A DNA stretch of 50,961 nucleotides from Tannerella sp. (lineage in GTDB: Bacteria > Bacteroidota > Bacteroidia > Bacteroidales > Tannerellaceae): positions 1-50,961 of the forward strand of contig JAITMM010000014.1 of the NCBI GenBank assembly GCA_031277335.1, in the 5' to 3' direction. This document shows positions 8,919 to 19,018 of this stretch, in pieces. Numbering within the stretch: the first letter of the stretch is position 1; every line of letters starts with the position of its first letter. The position numbers and the translations under genes were made by a program. A model generated the notes under the pieces. The model was not told where the DNA came from. It saw nothing but the letters and a program-made list of their open reading frames with translations, and did not search any database.

Positions 8919-10592
8919 ATGTTGCTTCAAGAAGATACACTTTTCGATAACCGCTATCTTTTAAAACGTTTACTGGGTTGTGGCGGATTTTCCGAAGTCT
9001 GGCTTGTGGAAGATACCAAAGTCGGCAACAAGAAGATGGCTTTGAAGGTGTATGTGCCTGAAAGAGGGCTTGATGACAACGGAGTGCAAATCTTCAGCAG
9101 CGAGTTTGAATTGGTCTTTGACCTCAATCACACCAATCTCATGCGTCCGTCGCATTTCGATGTCTGCGAACGATCTCCCTATCTGTTAATGCCTTATAGC
9201 GAGCAAGGTTCGGTCACCAGATTAGTTGGTCAAATATCCGAAGACGAAGCCTGGCAATTGCTTCACGATGTGGCGGCAGGGTTGGATTATTTGCACAGTC
9301 AGCAACCGCCCATCATTCATCAGGATATAAAACCGGATAATATACTGCTCGATCAATCAGGTCATTATCTGATATCCGACTTCGGGATCAGCACAAAAAC
9401 GCGCAGCACGCTGCGCAAAAGCATGAATGTCCCCAGATCGGGCGGCACGATGGCTTATATGCCTCCCGAACGCTTCGGAAAAGATAATTCGCCGATAAAA
9501 GCCAGCGATATATGGGCTGTCGGAGCGACTGTCTACGAACTGCTTGCCGGCGACATGCCTTTTGGCGAACATGGAGGATTGCTGCAAAAAAGCGGGTCGG
9601 AAATCCCGAATATTCCGGGAAAATGGTCGAAAGATATGGTCGAAATCGTTCATCGCTGCCTTCAGCAGGAACCTTGGAACAGACCTCTTGCTCATCAAAT
9701 TGTGGAATGGACTGACGCTCATTTTAAGGGCGAAAAAATAGTCTTCTCCACCAATAAGACAAAAAATCCGAATCGTAAGAATAAGAATATCTTTTGGATA
9801 ATCGGCGGAGGCATCGTTTTCTTAGTTGCCATAGCAGCTATTTCGTTTATTTTCTTGCTTCCACGTATCTTAAATAATAAACCGGAAACGGTCGGCATCG
9901 CCATCAACGAGGCCTCATCAACCGATGACTATGTCTCTACTCCTCAACCCTCGCCGACCGGATCCGGCGCCATCGCTGATTCGGCATTGTCTACAAACAC
10001 TGACGAACAGCTTCAACCGCAAACAAATACGCAGTCTCAACCGACTTCGCCGACGCCTGAGCGTTATAACACTCCGGCTCCCGAACCTGCCCCCGCCGCC
10101 GTTCAATCATGGATTACGGAATACGATCGTATTCTGACACTTGCGCAAGCAGCCTTTCGCAATAAGAATTTTGAACAGGCCAAGACCGAGTATAACCGCG
10201 CCTTGACACTTGCCAACCGTAATGGCGACAGGACAAAAGCTACTTTTGTGACAGGTCAGATTGACGAATGTACGAAGTTGATTGAAGAACAACGCAAAGC
10301 AGATGAAGATGCACGCCAACAAGCTATCCAACAACGTCTTGCAACATACAATACGTTTAACAATCAATTTACGCTTGGTTCCAATTTTCTGATCGTACAG
10401 GCAAAATCCAACAATCGATGGGGGATTATAAACCTGGAAGGTGAAGAAAAAGAAGCATTTACGTATTCGCAGGTATCTATCCGTCTGAAAAACAATGCTT
10501 ATGCCTTAAAAAACGAACAAGGCTGGACGGTATTTGACACTTCGGCTAATAAAGTCGCCACAAATCTTGAAAATTTAAATGATTATAGATAA
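8919..10592 (+). CDS. Transmembrane Ser/Thr protein kinase with C-terminal TPR-like and WG-repeat-like region
   Basis: Same kinase motifs as 4011 gene; TM IFWIIGGGIVFLVAIAAISFIFLL; QAAFRNKNFEQAKTEYNRAL; NNRWGIINLEGEE. Confidence 0.92.
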   Translation: MLLQEDTLFDNRYLLKRLLGCGGFSEVWLVEDTKVGNKKMALKVYVPERGLDDNGVQIFSSEFELVFDLNHTNLMRPSHFDVCERSPYLLMPYSEQGSVTRLVGQISEDEAWQLLHDVAAGLDYLHSQQPPIIHQDIKPDNILLDQSGHYLISDFGISTKTRSTLRKSMNVPRSGGTMAYMPPERFGKDNSPIKASDIWAVGATVYELLAGDMPFGEHGGLLQKSGSEIPNIPGKWSKDMVEIVHRCLQQEPWNRPLAHQIVEWTDAHFKGEKIVFSTNKTKNPNRKNKNIFWIIGGGIVFLVAIAAISFIFLLPRILNNKPETVGIAINEASSTDDYVSTPQPSPTGSGAIADSALSTNTDEQLQPQTNTQSQPTSPTPERYNTPAPEPAPAAVQSWITEYDRILTLAQAAFRNKNFEQAKTEYNRALTLANRNGDRTKATFVTGQIDECTKLIEEQRKADEDARQQAIQQRLATYNTFNNQFTLGSNFLIVQAKSNNRWGIINLEGEEKEAFTYSQVSIRLKNNAYALKNEQGWTVFDTSANKVATNLENLNDYR

Positions 10593-11971
10593 TGAAAAAA
10601 ACAAAATCAGTATTTATTTGGTTATTATGCCTTTGCTCTACGACCCTCTTTGCCCAGCAAGAGCAAACGGCAGGAGATGCTTACGCTGCGGAAGGGAATT
10701 ATGAAGGAGCATCCGTCATGTATCGTATCTGCATGGAAACCAACGAACAATGCTTGCTCAAGCTATTTAAGTTGATCTACGACAAGAAGATTGATGCTCA
10801 ATTTACCGACGAACTGTATCAGTTAATCAATCCGCCGGCTGAAAAAGGCAATGCCGAGGCGCAATATTATTTAGGCACACTCTATCTCAATGGGATTGGA
10901 GGCGTGGAACGCGATGATGCTAAGGCAGTTCAATGGTTTCAAAAAAGTGCCGAACGTGGATTTGAAAAAGCTAAAAAAGACTTGGAAAGTCCGAAATTCA
11001 TTCAAATTTCAGGCGATCAATATGCCAATGCAAATGAATATGACAAAGCTGCCGCACAATATCGGCTTTGTAAGAATACGAACGATACGTGCTTAATAAA
11101 GCTCGTCCAACTGATATATGACGAAAAAGTCAAACCGATGTCACGCAACGAACTGTTTCAACTGCTCAACCCGCTCGCCAAAAAGGGAAACGCACAAGCA
11201 CAATATTATATGGGTATGCTCTACAAAAAAGGCATCGGAGGCGTCAGGCAACATTATAACTCTGCGTCTAAATGGTTTAAACAGAGCGCCGATCAAGGAA
11301 ATATCGAAGCCCGAAATGAATTGGATTTATTGTCGAAACCGGCTGCACCCGAAAGGCAGACGGCTCAAGAGTCTTCGCGACAGACAACGCCCCGGGCAAA
11401 AGCAGACAGACCTAAAGAAGCTGAGAATAAAGTAAATGTAGTGTCAAATGCTACTACTACGGTAGTGGAAACACCTGTAAAAAAACCGGAAAATCCTCCT
11501 GTCAGGACTGTCGACAATCCTGTAACTGTTGTTGACAGCCCCGTACAGAGGACAAATCAACGCGGAAAAATAAATGAACAGCCTGCTACCGAAATAATGA
11601 ATATCGCTCCCGAAAAGCGCTCGTCCGGTTTGGGAAATACGTTGCTGATAGTTGGAGGCGTAGCCTTAGTCGGCGGTGCGGCTGCAACTTATCTGCTCCC
11701 GCCAACCGTCGAGGAAGACTGGAGCAGCAGCAATGAGACAGGCACTTACGTAGAAGTAAAGAAGCGAAATCCCATTTACCTGATTGCTGGCGGCGTTGTC
11801 GGCGGCATCTGCATCGGCACAGGCATCGTCATCAAAGCTAAGGCAAAATCGCATAATAGCCTGTTGTCTTTAGACAGTAATATTCAGCCGCTTCCATCAT
11901 CAGGTCAGCACGATATCATGCTGAATTTTATCGCGGTGTATCGCGGAGCAGGTTTAAGATTAACTTTTTAA
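10592..11971 (+). CDS. Sel1-repeat (SLR) protein with TM/beta-rich C-terminus
   Basis: AEAQYYLGTLYLNGIGGVERDDAKAVQWFQKSAERG and AQAQYYMGMLYKKGIGGVRQHYNSASKWFKQSADQG; hydrophobic segments; terminal GLRLTF. Confidence 0.85.
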   Translation: MKKTKSVFIWLLCLCSTTLFAQQEQTAGDAYAAEGNYEGASVMYRICMETNEQCLLKLFKLIYDKKIDAQFTDELYQLINPPAEKGNAEAQYYLGTLYLNGIGGVERDDAKAVQWFQKSAERGFEKAKKDLESPKFIQISGDQYANANEYDKAAAQYRLCKNTNDTCLIKLVQLIYDEKVKPMSRNELFQLLNPLAKKGNAQAQYYMGMLYKKGIGGVRQHYNSASKWFKQSADQGNIEARNELDLLSKPAAPERQTAQESSRQTTPRAKADRPKEAENKVNVVSNATTTVVETPVKKPENPPVRTVDNPVTVVDSPVQRTNQRGKINEQPATEIMNIAPEKRSSGLGNTLLIVGGVALVGGAAATYLLPPTVEEDWSSSNETGTYVEVKKRNPIYLIAGGVVGGICIGTGIVIKAKAKSHNSLLSLDSNIQPLPSSGQHDIMLNFIAVYRGAGLRLTF

Positions 11972-11982
11972 TTATTAGCTAT

Positions 11983-12948
11983 ATGAAAATCAACTTATTA
12001 TCCCGGATATTATTTCTAAAAACGCTTAATTACATCGTTTCGTTGCTTTTCTCCTGTCTTGCTTTCACAAGCTGTCTTGAGACAACATCGGAAATTCCCA
12101 TCGAACTGTCGCTCTCCGTAAAATCGTTTAATTTGCCGCCGGAGGCTGTCGAAGAGTCTTTTTCGATCTACTCCAATACAAACAGCTGGACTGTTTCGAG
12201 CAGTTCGAACAATTGGCTGACGGTGTCTCCCGCCTCCGGACAAAAGGAAGGCAATGTGACAATTAGCGCTTCAGTCAACACGGTCACAACTCCGCGTTAT
12301 GCCGTCCTGACTGTCAGAGGCACCGGCGTGCCTGACCAGGAAATCCAAGTTATGCAGGAAGCAGCCGAACCTACGTTGAGCCTGTCAAAAACAGATTTGA
12401 CTTTCGCGGCTTCCGGCGGCCAAAACACGTTCAATATCACCTCCACAGGCAACTGGACGGTCAGCAGTAATTCGCCGACATGGCTTACGGTATCTCCTAC
12501 ATCAAGTTCGGGAAATAAAACAGTCACCGTCACGGCCTTCGCCAACACAATCCAATCGCCGCGTGCCGCAGTCATCACCGTGACGGCAGGAAATCAATCG
12601 CAACGCGTCAATGTGACTCAATTGGGAAGCACTGCGCCGACAAAGGCTCAGATAAGGTTTCAAAAGGCAAAAGCTTATCCCGAATGCACACAGATGGCCA
12701 TAGTTGCCGTCAACGAAACAGACATATTATCAAACTATTACTTCGGTACGCCATCAGGTACTTCGCCATACGAAGAAATCCCTTCCGGCTCTCATATCCC
12801 GGCATTTTCCGACGGCGTAAACTGGTATTATTGTTTCAACACCACGGTCAAAACGTATAACTTCCTGGCCGGCCGCCGATATACTCTGATCTGCAACGAC
12901 AACGGATCGAGTTTTGTCTTTACCGTAAGAGATGATGGAACGTTTTAA
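11983..12948 (+). CDS. BACON-domain lipoprotein (two BACON repeats)
   Basis: LLFSCLAFTSC lipobox; two WTVSS..WLTVSP..G...T.SA repeats. Confidence 0.85.
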   Translation: MKINLLSRILFLKTLNYIVSLLFSCLAFTSCLETTSEIPIELSLSVKSFNLPPEAVEESFSIYSNTNSWTVSSSSNNWLTVSPASGQKEGNVTISASVNTVTTPRYAVLTVRGTGVPDQEIQVMQEAAEPTLSLSKTDLTFAASGGQNTFNITSTGNWTVSSNSPTWLTVSPTSSSGNKTVTVTAFANTIQSPRAAVITVTAGNQSQRVNVTQLGSTAPTKAQIRFQKAKAYPECTQMAIVAVNETDILSNYYFGTPSGTSPYEEIPSGSHIPAFSDGVNWYYCFNTTVKTYNFLAGRRYTLICNDNGSSFVFTVRDDGTF

Positions 12949-12958
12949 ATATAACATT

Positions 12959-15511
12959 ATGAGACAGAGGATATTATTATTGTGTACTGCGATTTTTTTC
13001 TCGACGCAGGTATGGGGAGAAATTAATATTCCCGCAGGCGTTGTTGCAAATCATAACATAAAGATTGATAGTGAAATAGAAATAACAGCTTACGCTAATT
13101 CGGTGATGATGACTGCGGCAGAATCGGATTTTGATGTTGTAAACAGTGTACTTGTCAATTACAACGGTACGGGTGGAAATATCGTGATACCCGGCAATTT
13201 GGGGATTATTGCTATAGGATATCAGGCTTTTCTGGGGAATCAGACGGTTACTTCGGTGGAGATTCCGCAGGGAGTAACACGTATAGAAACTTCGGCATTC
13301 AGCAGCTGCTCCAAAATGACTTCGGTCAAACTGCCTGACGGGCTAATCACAATCGGCGACAGGGCATTTTATAATTGTATTTCTCTGACTTCCATTGATA
13401 TACCAAAAAGCGTAAAAGGCATTGGCCAATGGACGTTTTTCAAATGTCCTGTGATGCGCGATGTCACAGCGCACTGGGACAAAGCGGCAGATATCCCCGA
13501 TGCACCGGCTTTTCTTGCTGTCGAATCCGCCAATGCCACGCTTCATGTTCCGGCAGGGATGAAATCAGCTTACCGGTACGCTTACGGATGGGAAGATTTC
13601 GGAGCATACATGGAAGAAAGCAGGGAAGAGATTATTTTGAATCATTGGTGTTGGTGGCTTAAACCCGGTGAAACACTTCAGCTTTCAGCAACTTCAACTT
13701 CTCAAAATCAAACTTTTACATGGAAATCAGATAATCAGACTGTGGCAACTGTAACCGGATCGGGACCAAATGCGACTGTAAAAGCTATATCACGTGGTAA
13801 TACTGTTATTCGTGTTTTTTCTCAAACCGGGAATGAAGGTCCATCATGTAGAATATTTGTTAATGATGATAATAATACATCAACTCATGGTTTTATTTCA
13901 TCTTTAAGCTATATGTACATTGGTCAAAAATACAAATTTGTTATGCAATCCGGTCCTGAAAATAAAACATTTGAGTGGATATCAAGTAATCCATCTATAG
14001 CTTCGGTTGATCAAGAAGGATTAGTAACTGCAATACGTAAAGGAACAGTTAATATTGGGATGGGCTATAATGGCTTTTTAGTAGCTTTTTATTCCGTATC
14101 AATTATAGACAAACAAACTGCCTTTAATTCATCAGATATTGAAACTTTAAAAAATTTTGTCAGACAGGATATTAATTATATTTCACTCGGTCTAAGTTCC
14201 GGTTGGGAAAATGATTCACAATGGTTTGAAAAAGTGGAAGGTGTACAATGGAAATATATCGAGAATGGTGCAAAAATGTATATTATGTATATAAATTGGA
14301 GTGGCCATAATGTAACCGGTAGGTTGGATGCTACAGGTTTTACAGCCCTTCAAAGTTTGAGTGTAAATAATACCAAAATATCAGAAATAAATGTCAGCGG
14401 TTTGCAAAACCTTAGTTATCTAGAATGTTCTAATATGGGGTTACTTAGGTATTTGGATGTAAGTAAAAATCCAAGTTTAAAGTATTTATACTGTTCGGGT
14501 AATATATTTAGTTTTAATACTTTACCAATTAAAGAAACAAAATATTCAAATTATCGGTACGCCCCTCAACTGACCGTCAACCTCCCTGCAAGCCCCGGTA
14601 AGGAAATTGACATGACTGACTATCTGCACAATAATAAAACCTTTTTCAAATGGTATCGTCAAAGTAATCTTACCACCCAATTAACTGATATCAAAGAATC
14701 AGGCGTCAAGGGAAAATTCCTTATTCCGGCAGGCTATGCCGACGCCGATTTGGTCTGCATGATGACAAACAGCGACTTTCCCGATTTCACCGGCGACAAT
14801 GCCCTGAAAGTCAGGGTGCATGTCGGCTCCAATACCGACGGAGCAATTGTTGCCGAGCAAAAATCGGACACAAATCCCGATACCGAATCAGTAGATATAA
14901 TATATGATATTCCCGACGGCGTAAACGGCTACGAAGTCACAATGCGAATCAAACTGCCCAAAGGCATCAGACCGGACGAGGCTTCATTGCAAAAAACTAT
15001 GGCACAGGGTAATTATGTATTCAGACTTATAGAAGAAGCAACAGACGGAATTTCTTCATGGTGGTTATTATCAATTTTCTACGATAACATCCCCTCTGCG
15101 CGTTCCATGCTCAGAGCCTCCGCTACGTCCGCTATTTTAAATCTCCCGTTACTCATTGACAAACAGTTGCCAAGCGGAAACTATATAGTCACTTTCAGAA
15201 ACATATTGCTGGCTTTCGATAACGGAACGCAACGCGTAGAACCGGAAATTCCAATAGTCCTCAGGATTGACCGCACAACCGCCACAGAACGTATTGATCA
15301 AACGGCGGTTCAGTCCTACATTTATAATAACAAGCTGTATATCAATAGCCCCAATGCCGAATCCATCCGTATATATTCGATTACCGGCATGTTATTGCAA
15401 ACCGCCCAAAAACCGTCAGGCGTCTTCCAAATGCCGCTTAACGGATTGAAAAACGGCATCCTTATCATCACCGGAAGCTCCGGCTGGGCACGCAAAGCAG
15501 TGAAAAATTAA
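12959..15511 (+). CDS. BspA-like LRR / Big_2 Ig-like surface protein with probable T9SS C-terminal sorting domain
   Basis: LRR_5 (IAIGYQAFLGNQTVTSVEIPQGVTRIETSAFSSCSKMTSVKLPDGL); Big_2 (WKSDNQTVATV..., WISSNPSIASVDQEGLVTAIRKGTVNI); C-terminus SIRIYSITGMLLQTAQ...GILIITGSSGWARKAVKN. MRQRIL start preferred over 12932. Confidence 0.82.
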   Translation: MRQRILLLCTAIFFSTQVWGEINIPAGVVANHNIKIDSEIEITAYANSVMMTAAESDFDVVNSVLVNYNGTGGNIVIPGNLGIIAIGYQAFLGNQTVTSVEIPQGVTRIETSAFSSCSKMTSVKLPDGLITIGDRAFYNCISLTSIDIPKSVKGIGQWTFFKCPVMRDVTAHWDKAADIPDAPAFLAVESANATLHVPAGMKSAYRYAYGWEDFGAYMEESREEIILNHWCWWLKPGETLQLSATSTSQNQTFTWKSDNQTVATVTGSGPNATVKAISRGNTVIRVFSQTGNEGPSCRIFVNDDNNTSTHGFISSLSYMYIGQKYKFVMQSGPENKTFEWISSNPSIASVDQEGLVTAIRKGTVNIGMGYNGFLVAFYSVSIIDKQTAFNSSDIETLKNFVRQDINYISLGLSSGWENDSQWFEKVEGVQWKYIENGAKMYIMYINWSGHNVTGRLDATGFTALQSLSVNNTKISEINVSGLQNLSYLECSNMGLLRYLDVSKNPSLKYLYCSGNIFSFNTLPIKETKYSNYRYAPQLTVNLPASPGKEIDMTDYLHNNKTFFKWYRQSNLTTQLTDIKESGVKGKFLIPAGYADADLVCMMTNSDFPDFTGDNALKVRVHVGSNTDGAIVAEQKSDTNPDTESVDIIYDIPDGVNGYEVTMRIKLPKGIRPDEASLQKTMAQGNYVFRLIEEATDGISSWWLLSIFYDNIPSARSMLRASATSAILNLPLLIDKQLPSGNYIVTFRNILLAFDNGTQRVEPEIPIVLRIDRTTATERIDQTAVQSYIYNNKLYINSPNAESIRIYSITGMLLQTAQKPSGVFQMPLNGLKNGILIITGSSGWARKAVKN

Positions 15512-15538
15512 ATATAACAAATTAAATATCATAAATTT

Positions 15539-16228
15539 ATGAACATTAAAAAATTAAAGTTACTATTACCGGCAACCGTGTTATCATTGTCATTCCTCGC
15601 AGGCAGTTGCAGCGACGATAACGCACCGGGCATTGAGACGAATAAAGACGGCACAATTTCCGTCATTGAAGGCAAAATTTTCAATGAACTTGATGAATCG
15701 GTGGAGATTAAGACTGTTGGAGGATGTTTATGGGACGACTGGGATAATATCTACGTCGTATCAATGGCTCCATTTGAAAATGGCGGTTTTCGGATGGAAC
15801 TTCCACCGGAAGTGACAGATGAAAGCTATTTGGAGCTACTTTACCCTGTTTTTGCAGAGATTCCGGAAATTAAGTTTTCAGACACTAAAGTAAAATATCG
15901 CGAGTTGGAAATTTTTGCCAATCGTGGTAGTGAGATTGAAATGGGCGCTTATGATGTTTATTTACAGACAGTCGACCCTGCACTGTCAAAAGTGCCGGAT
16001 AAAGGTGCTTATTGTATATTTACCTACGTCGACCGCGATGTCACCATAACCGGTAAAGTTACCTCTGAATCAGAACTTGACCCTCTCGCTGTCTCCGAAA
16101 TAGACCTTTCCCTAAAAAAAGGCTGGAACGCCGTTTACTCCGAGTTTGATTATACGTCAAAACCTGCGCGAACAAAATCCTCCACCAAAGCCCCAAGCGG
16201 CTTGAAATGGTGGGTAGATATAGATTAG
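15539..16228 (+). CDS. Lipoprotein of unknown function (paralog of next gene)
   Basis: LSFLAGSCSDD lipobox; shares DRDVTITGK...LSLKKGWN...GLKWW with next ORF. Confidence 0.75.
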   Translation: MNIKKLKLLLPATVLSLSFLAGSCSDDNAPGIETNKDGTISVIEGKIFNELDESVEIKTVGGCLWDDWDNIYVVSMAPFENGGFRMELPPEVTDESYLELLYPVFAEIPEIKFSDTKVKYRELEIFANRGSEIEMGAYDVYLQTVDPALSKVPDKGAYCIFTYVDRDVTITGKVTSESELDPLAVSEIDLSLKKGWNAVYSEFDYTSKPARTKSSTKAPSGLKWWVDID

Positions 16229-16254
16229 CTCTAACATTTTTAATTCAAATAATT

Positions 16255-16890
16255 ATGTGTATCAAAAATTTCAAATTATTATTTCCGGCAGTGTTACTGT
16301 CACTGTTGCTCTTAGCTGCCGGTTGCAGTAAGGATGACTTCTCGAATGGAATTAGCGTATCTGAAATAAACGTTAAAAATCCGGTAGGAGAATCATCAGA
16401 AAGTATTGATTTTGTAGAAGTTGAGTTTAACAACAAACAATTCATGACAGTTGATTTCATGGATAACGGTTTCACGGTCAATCTCCCGGAAACGGTTGAA
16501 GACTATTACCTGATGGATATAAAAGACGATTTTCCGAAAGGATTGAATATCAGCGATCCTCAAGCCAAGATTTGCTATCTGAGCATGGAGGGCGGCGACT
16601 ATGAGTCTGACTTAAAAGGCAATGAATTTCGAAGGCAGTACGAATACAGAAATATGGAATATAACGGCCCCGACGAAGCACCGGAAACAGAAGGTTTCTA
16701 TATTTATACAGACCGGGATGTTGCGATAACAGGCAAAACGGAAGGTGATTTTTTCACACCAATAAGTTGCAGTCTTTCATTAAAGAAAGGATGGAATCTT
16801 TATTTTTGGACAAGAGATCATACCGATGATTTCGGAAAGGAAACATATTCTCATAAAGAACCTAAGGGAATGCAATGGTGGGCGAGATAA
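16255..16890 (+). CDS. Lipoprotein of unknown function (paralog of previous gene)
   Basis: LLLLAAGCSKDD lipobox; DRDVAITGK...LSLKKGWN...GMQWW; start at 16255 preferred. Confidence 0.75.
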   Translation: MCIKNFKLLFPAVLLSLLLLAAGCSKDDFSNGISVSEINVKNPVGESSESIDFVEVEFNNKQFMTVDFMDNGFTVNLPETVEDYYLMDIKDDFPKGLNISDPQAKICYLSMEGGDYESDLKGNEFRRQYEYRNMEYNGPDEAPETEGFYIYTDRDVAITGKTEGDFFTPISCSLSLKKGWNLYFWTRDHTDDFGKETYSHKEPKGMQWWAR

Positions 16891-16925
16891 ATGGTAGAAA
16901 AATACTTATTAAATATCAATGAATT

Positions 16926-18896
16926 ATGAAACAAATAAAAAATTATCTGATTATCCTAGCAGCATTCGGATGCATGCTGCTGGCGGGATGCGAGAAAGAC
17001 GGTGACAAACAAACCGATTTCACGGACGAAGAAATCGAAGCACTGTATCAGGAGATTGAACCGCTGGCTGATGAAATTTTATTAAGTGATAAACCGGACT
17101 GGAATGAAATAGTAGAACAGTACAAGAATAGGAAAGAAATAAAAGAGATTGAGTCAAATGAGGATGGCTTAATGATTGAATTTATTAATGGTCAGATTAA
17201 TGGGTGGATACTTCCGCCACCTGTTGTGTCAGATGAAATTTTATCATCCATTGATTTAACACACCTATCAAATGCATTACAAAAACAAACCAGCATCAGA
17301 AATACTGCCCAAGATGAGAAAAAACCAAAAATTGCTTTTGTGAATTCTAATTGGTATATTGATAAATATTATCAAAAGTTTATTTTAGACATGGCAATCC
17401 CCGATTTTCAAAAAACTTGGGATGTAGAAGAAATTGGAGGTAAAAATGGTGCAAATCTTGACTTTTTTAAAAAAAGATTATCTGAATTCGATGTTGTTTT
17501 TTTACATGCTCATGGTGCTATTGCGTTAAACGGTAAATTTTGGATAGAAACAGGAGAAGAGGCAAATACCAATTTTTGGACAAATATAAAGGCAAATATT
17601 GGTATGGGTAAAATAGCTGCAATTAATCAAAAAGATTATATTGATAATAAAGAAGTTATAACAACACATGCTTTTATTTCTGGTGAAGTTATTTCTGATA
17701 ATTATTTGAACAATCCTTTCCCTAATTCTTTAATTTATTTAACATCTTGCCACGGTTTACAAAATCCCAATCAGTTTGCAAAACATTTTACTGATAATGG
17801 AGCAAAGGTGGTTGTAGGATGGAATGAAACGAATTGTATTGGTATTTTATCAGGTGCTAAGTTATTGGATGGTTTGATGCTTTCAGAAAATTTAAATTTA
17901 TCTGATGCTGTAGCCAATCTTCCAGAAAAAGATAGAATCAATGATCATCGTAATAACAGCGCTCGAAACCCACTTTGCAATCCACCTAACTCACATTATG
18001 CTGAACTTGTATTCTATCCCTCTTCCGCAGGCAACTACAAACTACCTTATGTAGACGATGGTCTTACTGATGAAATTCATAATATTATTCCCGACGAGAT
18101 TTTAGAAAAATTTAAAGGACTTGATATAGTCATAAACGGCGGTAATAATCCTCCCAATATTACAGGAAGTTATTTTATATCGCCCCTGATAATAACAAAA
18201 ACGAACTTCAACGGATCAACGTCATTAGGTCGTATGAATATGGATTTGACTTTCTCGGAGCAAAATAACACAAACCTCACTGTTAAAGTAGATTATACAA
18301 AAAGATATCTGGATTCAGGAACTTTTTTAGGAGGAGACGGTTTAGGTGCTTTTATTACAGGTGAGGGTAATAAATTTTCAGTATTTTTCGAAGCAAACGG
18401 AACGTCAAGAGGTGGTCCTTATAAAAGCGTAGAAATTATGTCTGGAGAAATTACTTCTGAAGGTATTAAGAATTGGCAACGCGCCTACATAATGACTCAA
18501 GAGAGTTCAGCTACAATCAAAGTAGGACAAGGACGCTTAAATATTGATAGTGACGGATTTTCGGAACGTACAACAGGAGGTACTCAACCTAACTGGCCGG
18601 ATAATGTAGTAGGAAGTATCGATTTTGATTTTGGAAATGTAACTGTAAACCAAAGCGCATCGGAAAATTTGAATATAAGTAACAGTGGTAATTCCATATT
18701 ATATTGGTCAACGGTTTGTCCGGATGGCTTTCGGGTAGATTCATGGTCGGGAGCAAGCGGTTCAATAGAACCTGGTAAACAAGCAAAAATAGAATTAATC
18801 TTCCGACCCACTGTTAGAAAATATTACTCCGGTACAGTAATCTTTTATACGTCAATTGGAAAATATTTGATTAATGTAAGTGGAACAGGCAAATAA
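16926..18896 (+). CDS. Lipoprotein with caspase/CHAT-like (clan CD) peptidase domain, uncharacterised middle domain and C-terminal choice-of-anchor/ASPM-like Ig domain
   Basis: LLAGCEKD lipobox; FDVVFLHAHGAI ... SLIYLTSCHGL ... GAKVVVGWNETN; C-terminus IDFDFGNVTVNQSASENLNISNSGNSILYWS...SGTVIFYTS. Confidence 0.78.
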   Translation: MKQIKNYLIILAAFGCMLLAGCEKDGDKQTDFTDEEIEALYQEIEPLADEILLSDKPDWNEIVEQYKNRKEIKEIESNEDGLMIEFINGQINGWILPPPVVSDEILSSIDLTHLSNALQKQTSIRNTAQDEKKPKIAFVNSNWYIDKYYQKFILDMAIPDFQKTWDVEEIGGKNGANLDFFKKRLSEFDVVFLHAHGAIALNGKFWIETGEEANTNFWTNIKANIGMGKIAAINQKDYIDNKEVITTHAFISGEVISDNYLNNPFPNSLIYLTSCHGLQNPNQFAKHFTDNGAKVVVGWNETNCIGILSGAKLLDGLMLSENLNLSDAVANLPEKDRINDHRNNSARNPLCNPPNSHYAELVFYPSSAGNYKLPYVDDGLTDEIHNIIPDEILEKFKGLDIVINGGNNPPNITGSYFISPLIITKTNFNGSTSLGRMNMDLTFSEQNNTNLTVKVDYTKRYLDSGTFLGGDGLGAFITGEGNKFSVFFEANGTSRGGPYKSVEIMSGEITSEGIKNWQRAYIMTQESSATIKVGQGRLNIDSDGFSERTTGGTQPNWPDNVVGSIDFDFGNVTVNQSASENLNISNSGNSILYWSTVCPDGFRVDSWSGASGSIEPGKQAKIELIFRPTVRKYYSGTVIFYTSIGKYLINVSGTGK

Positions 18897-19018
18897 TAAT
18901 TTAATAGCAAAACAAAAAAAATACTAAAATAAACGATTATTTGAACTACTAAAATACAACATACTTATTACTAATATTTTGTCTGCCCAAGGAGCAGACG
19001 TTAAACAAAATTTCTAAA

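Noticed and set aside
18981-18999. GTCTGC-CCAAGGA-GCAGAC hairpin upstream of the 19019 lipoprotein as a riboswitch
   Set aside because: Only a 6-bp stem; too small and isolated to call a regulatory RNA.
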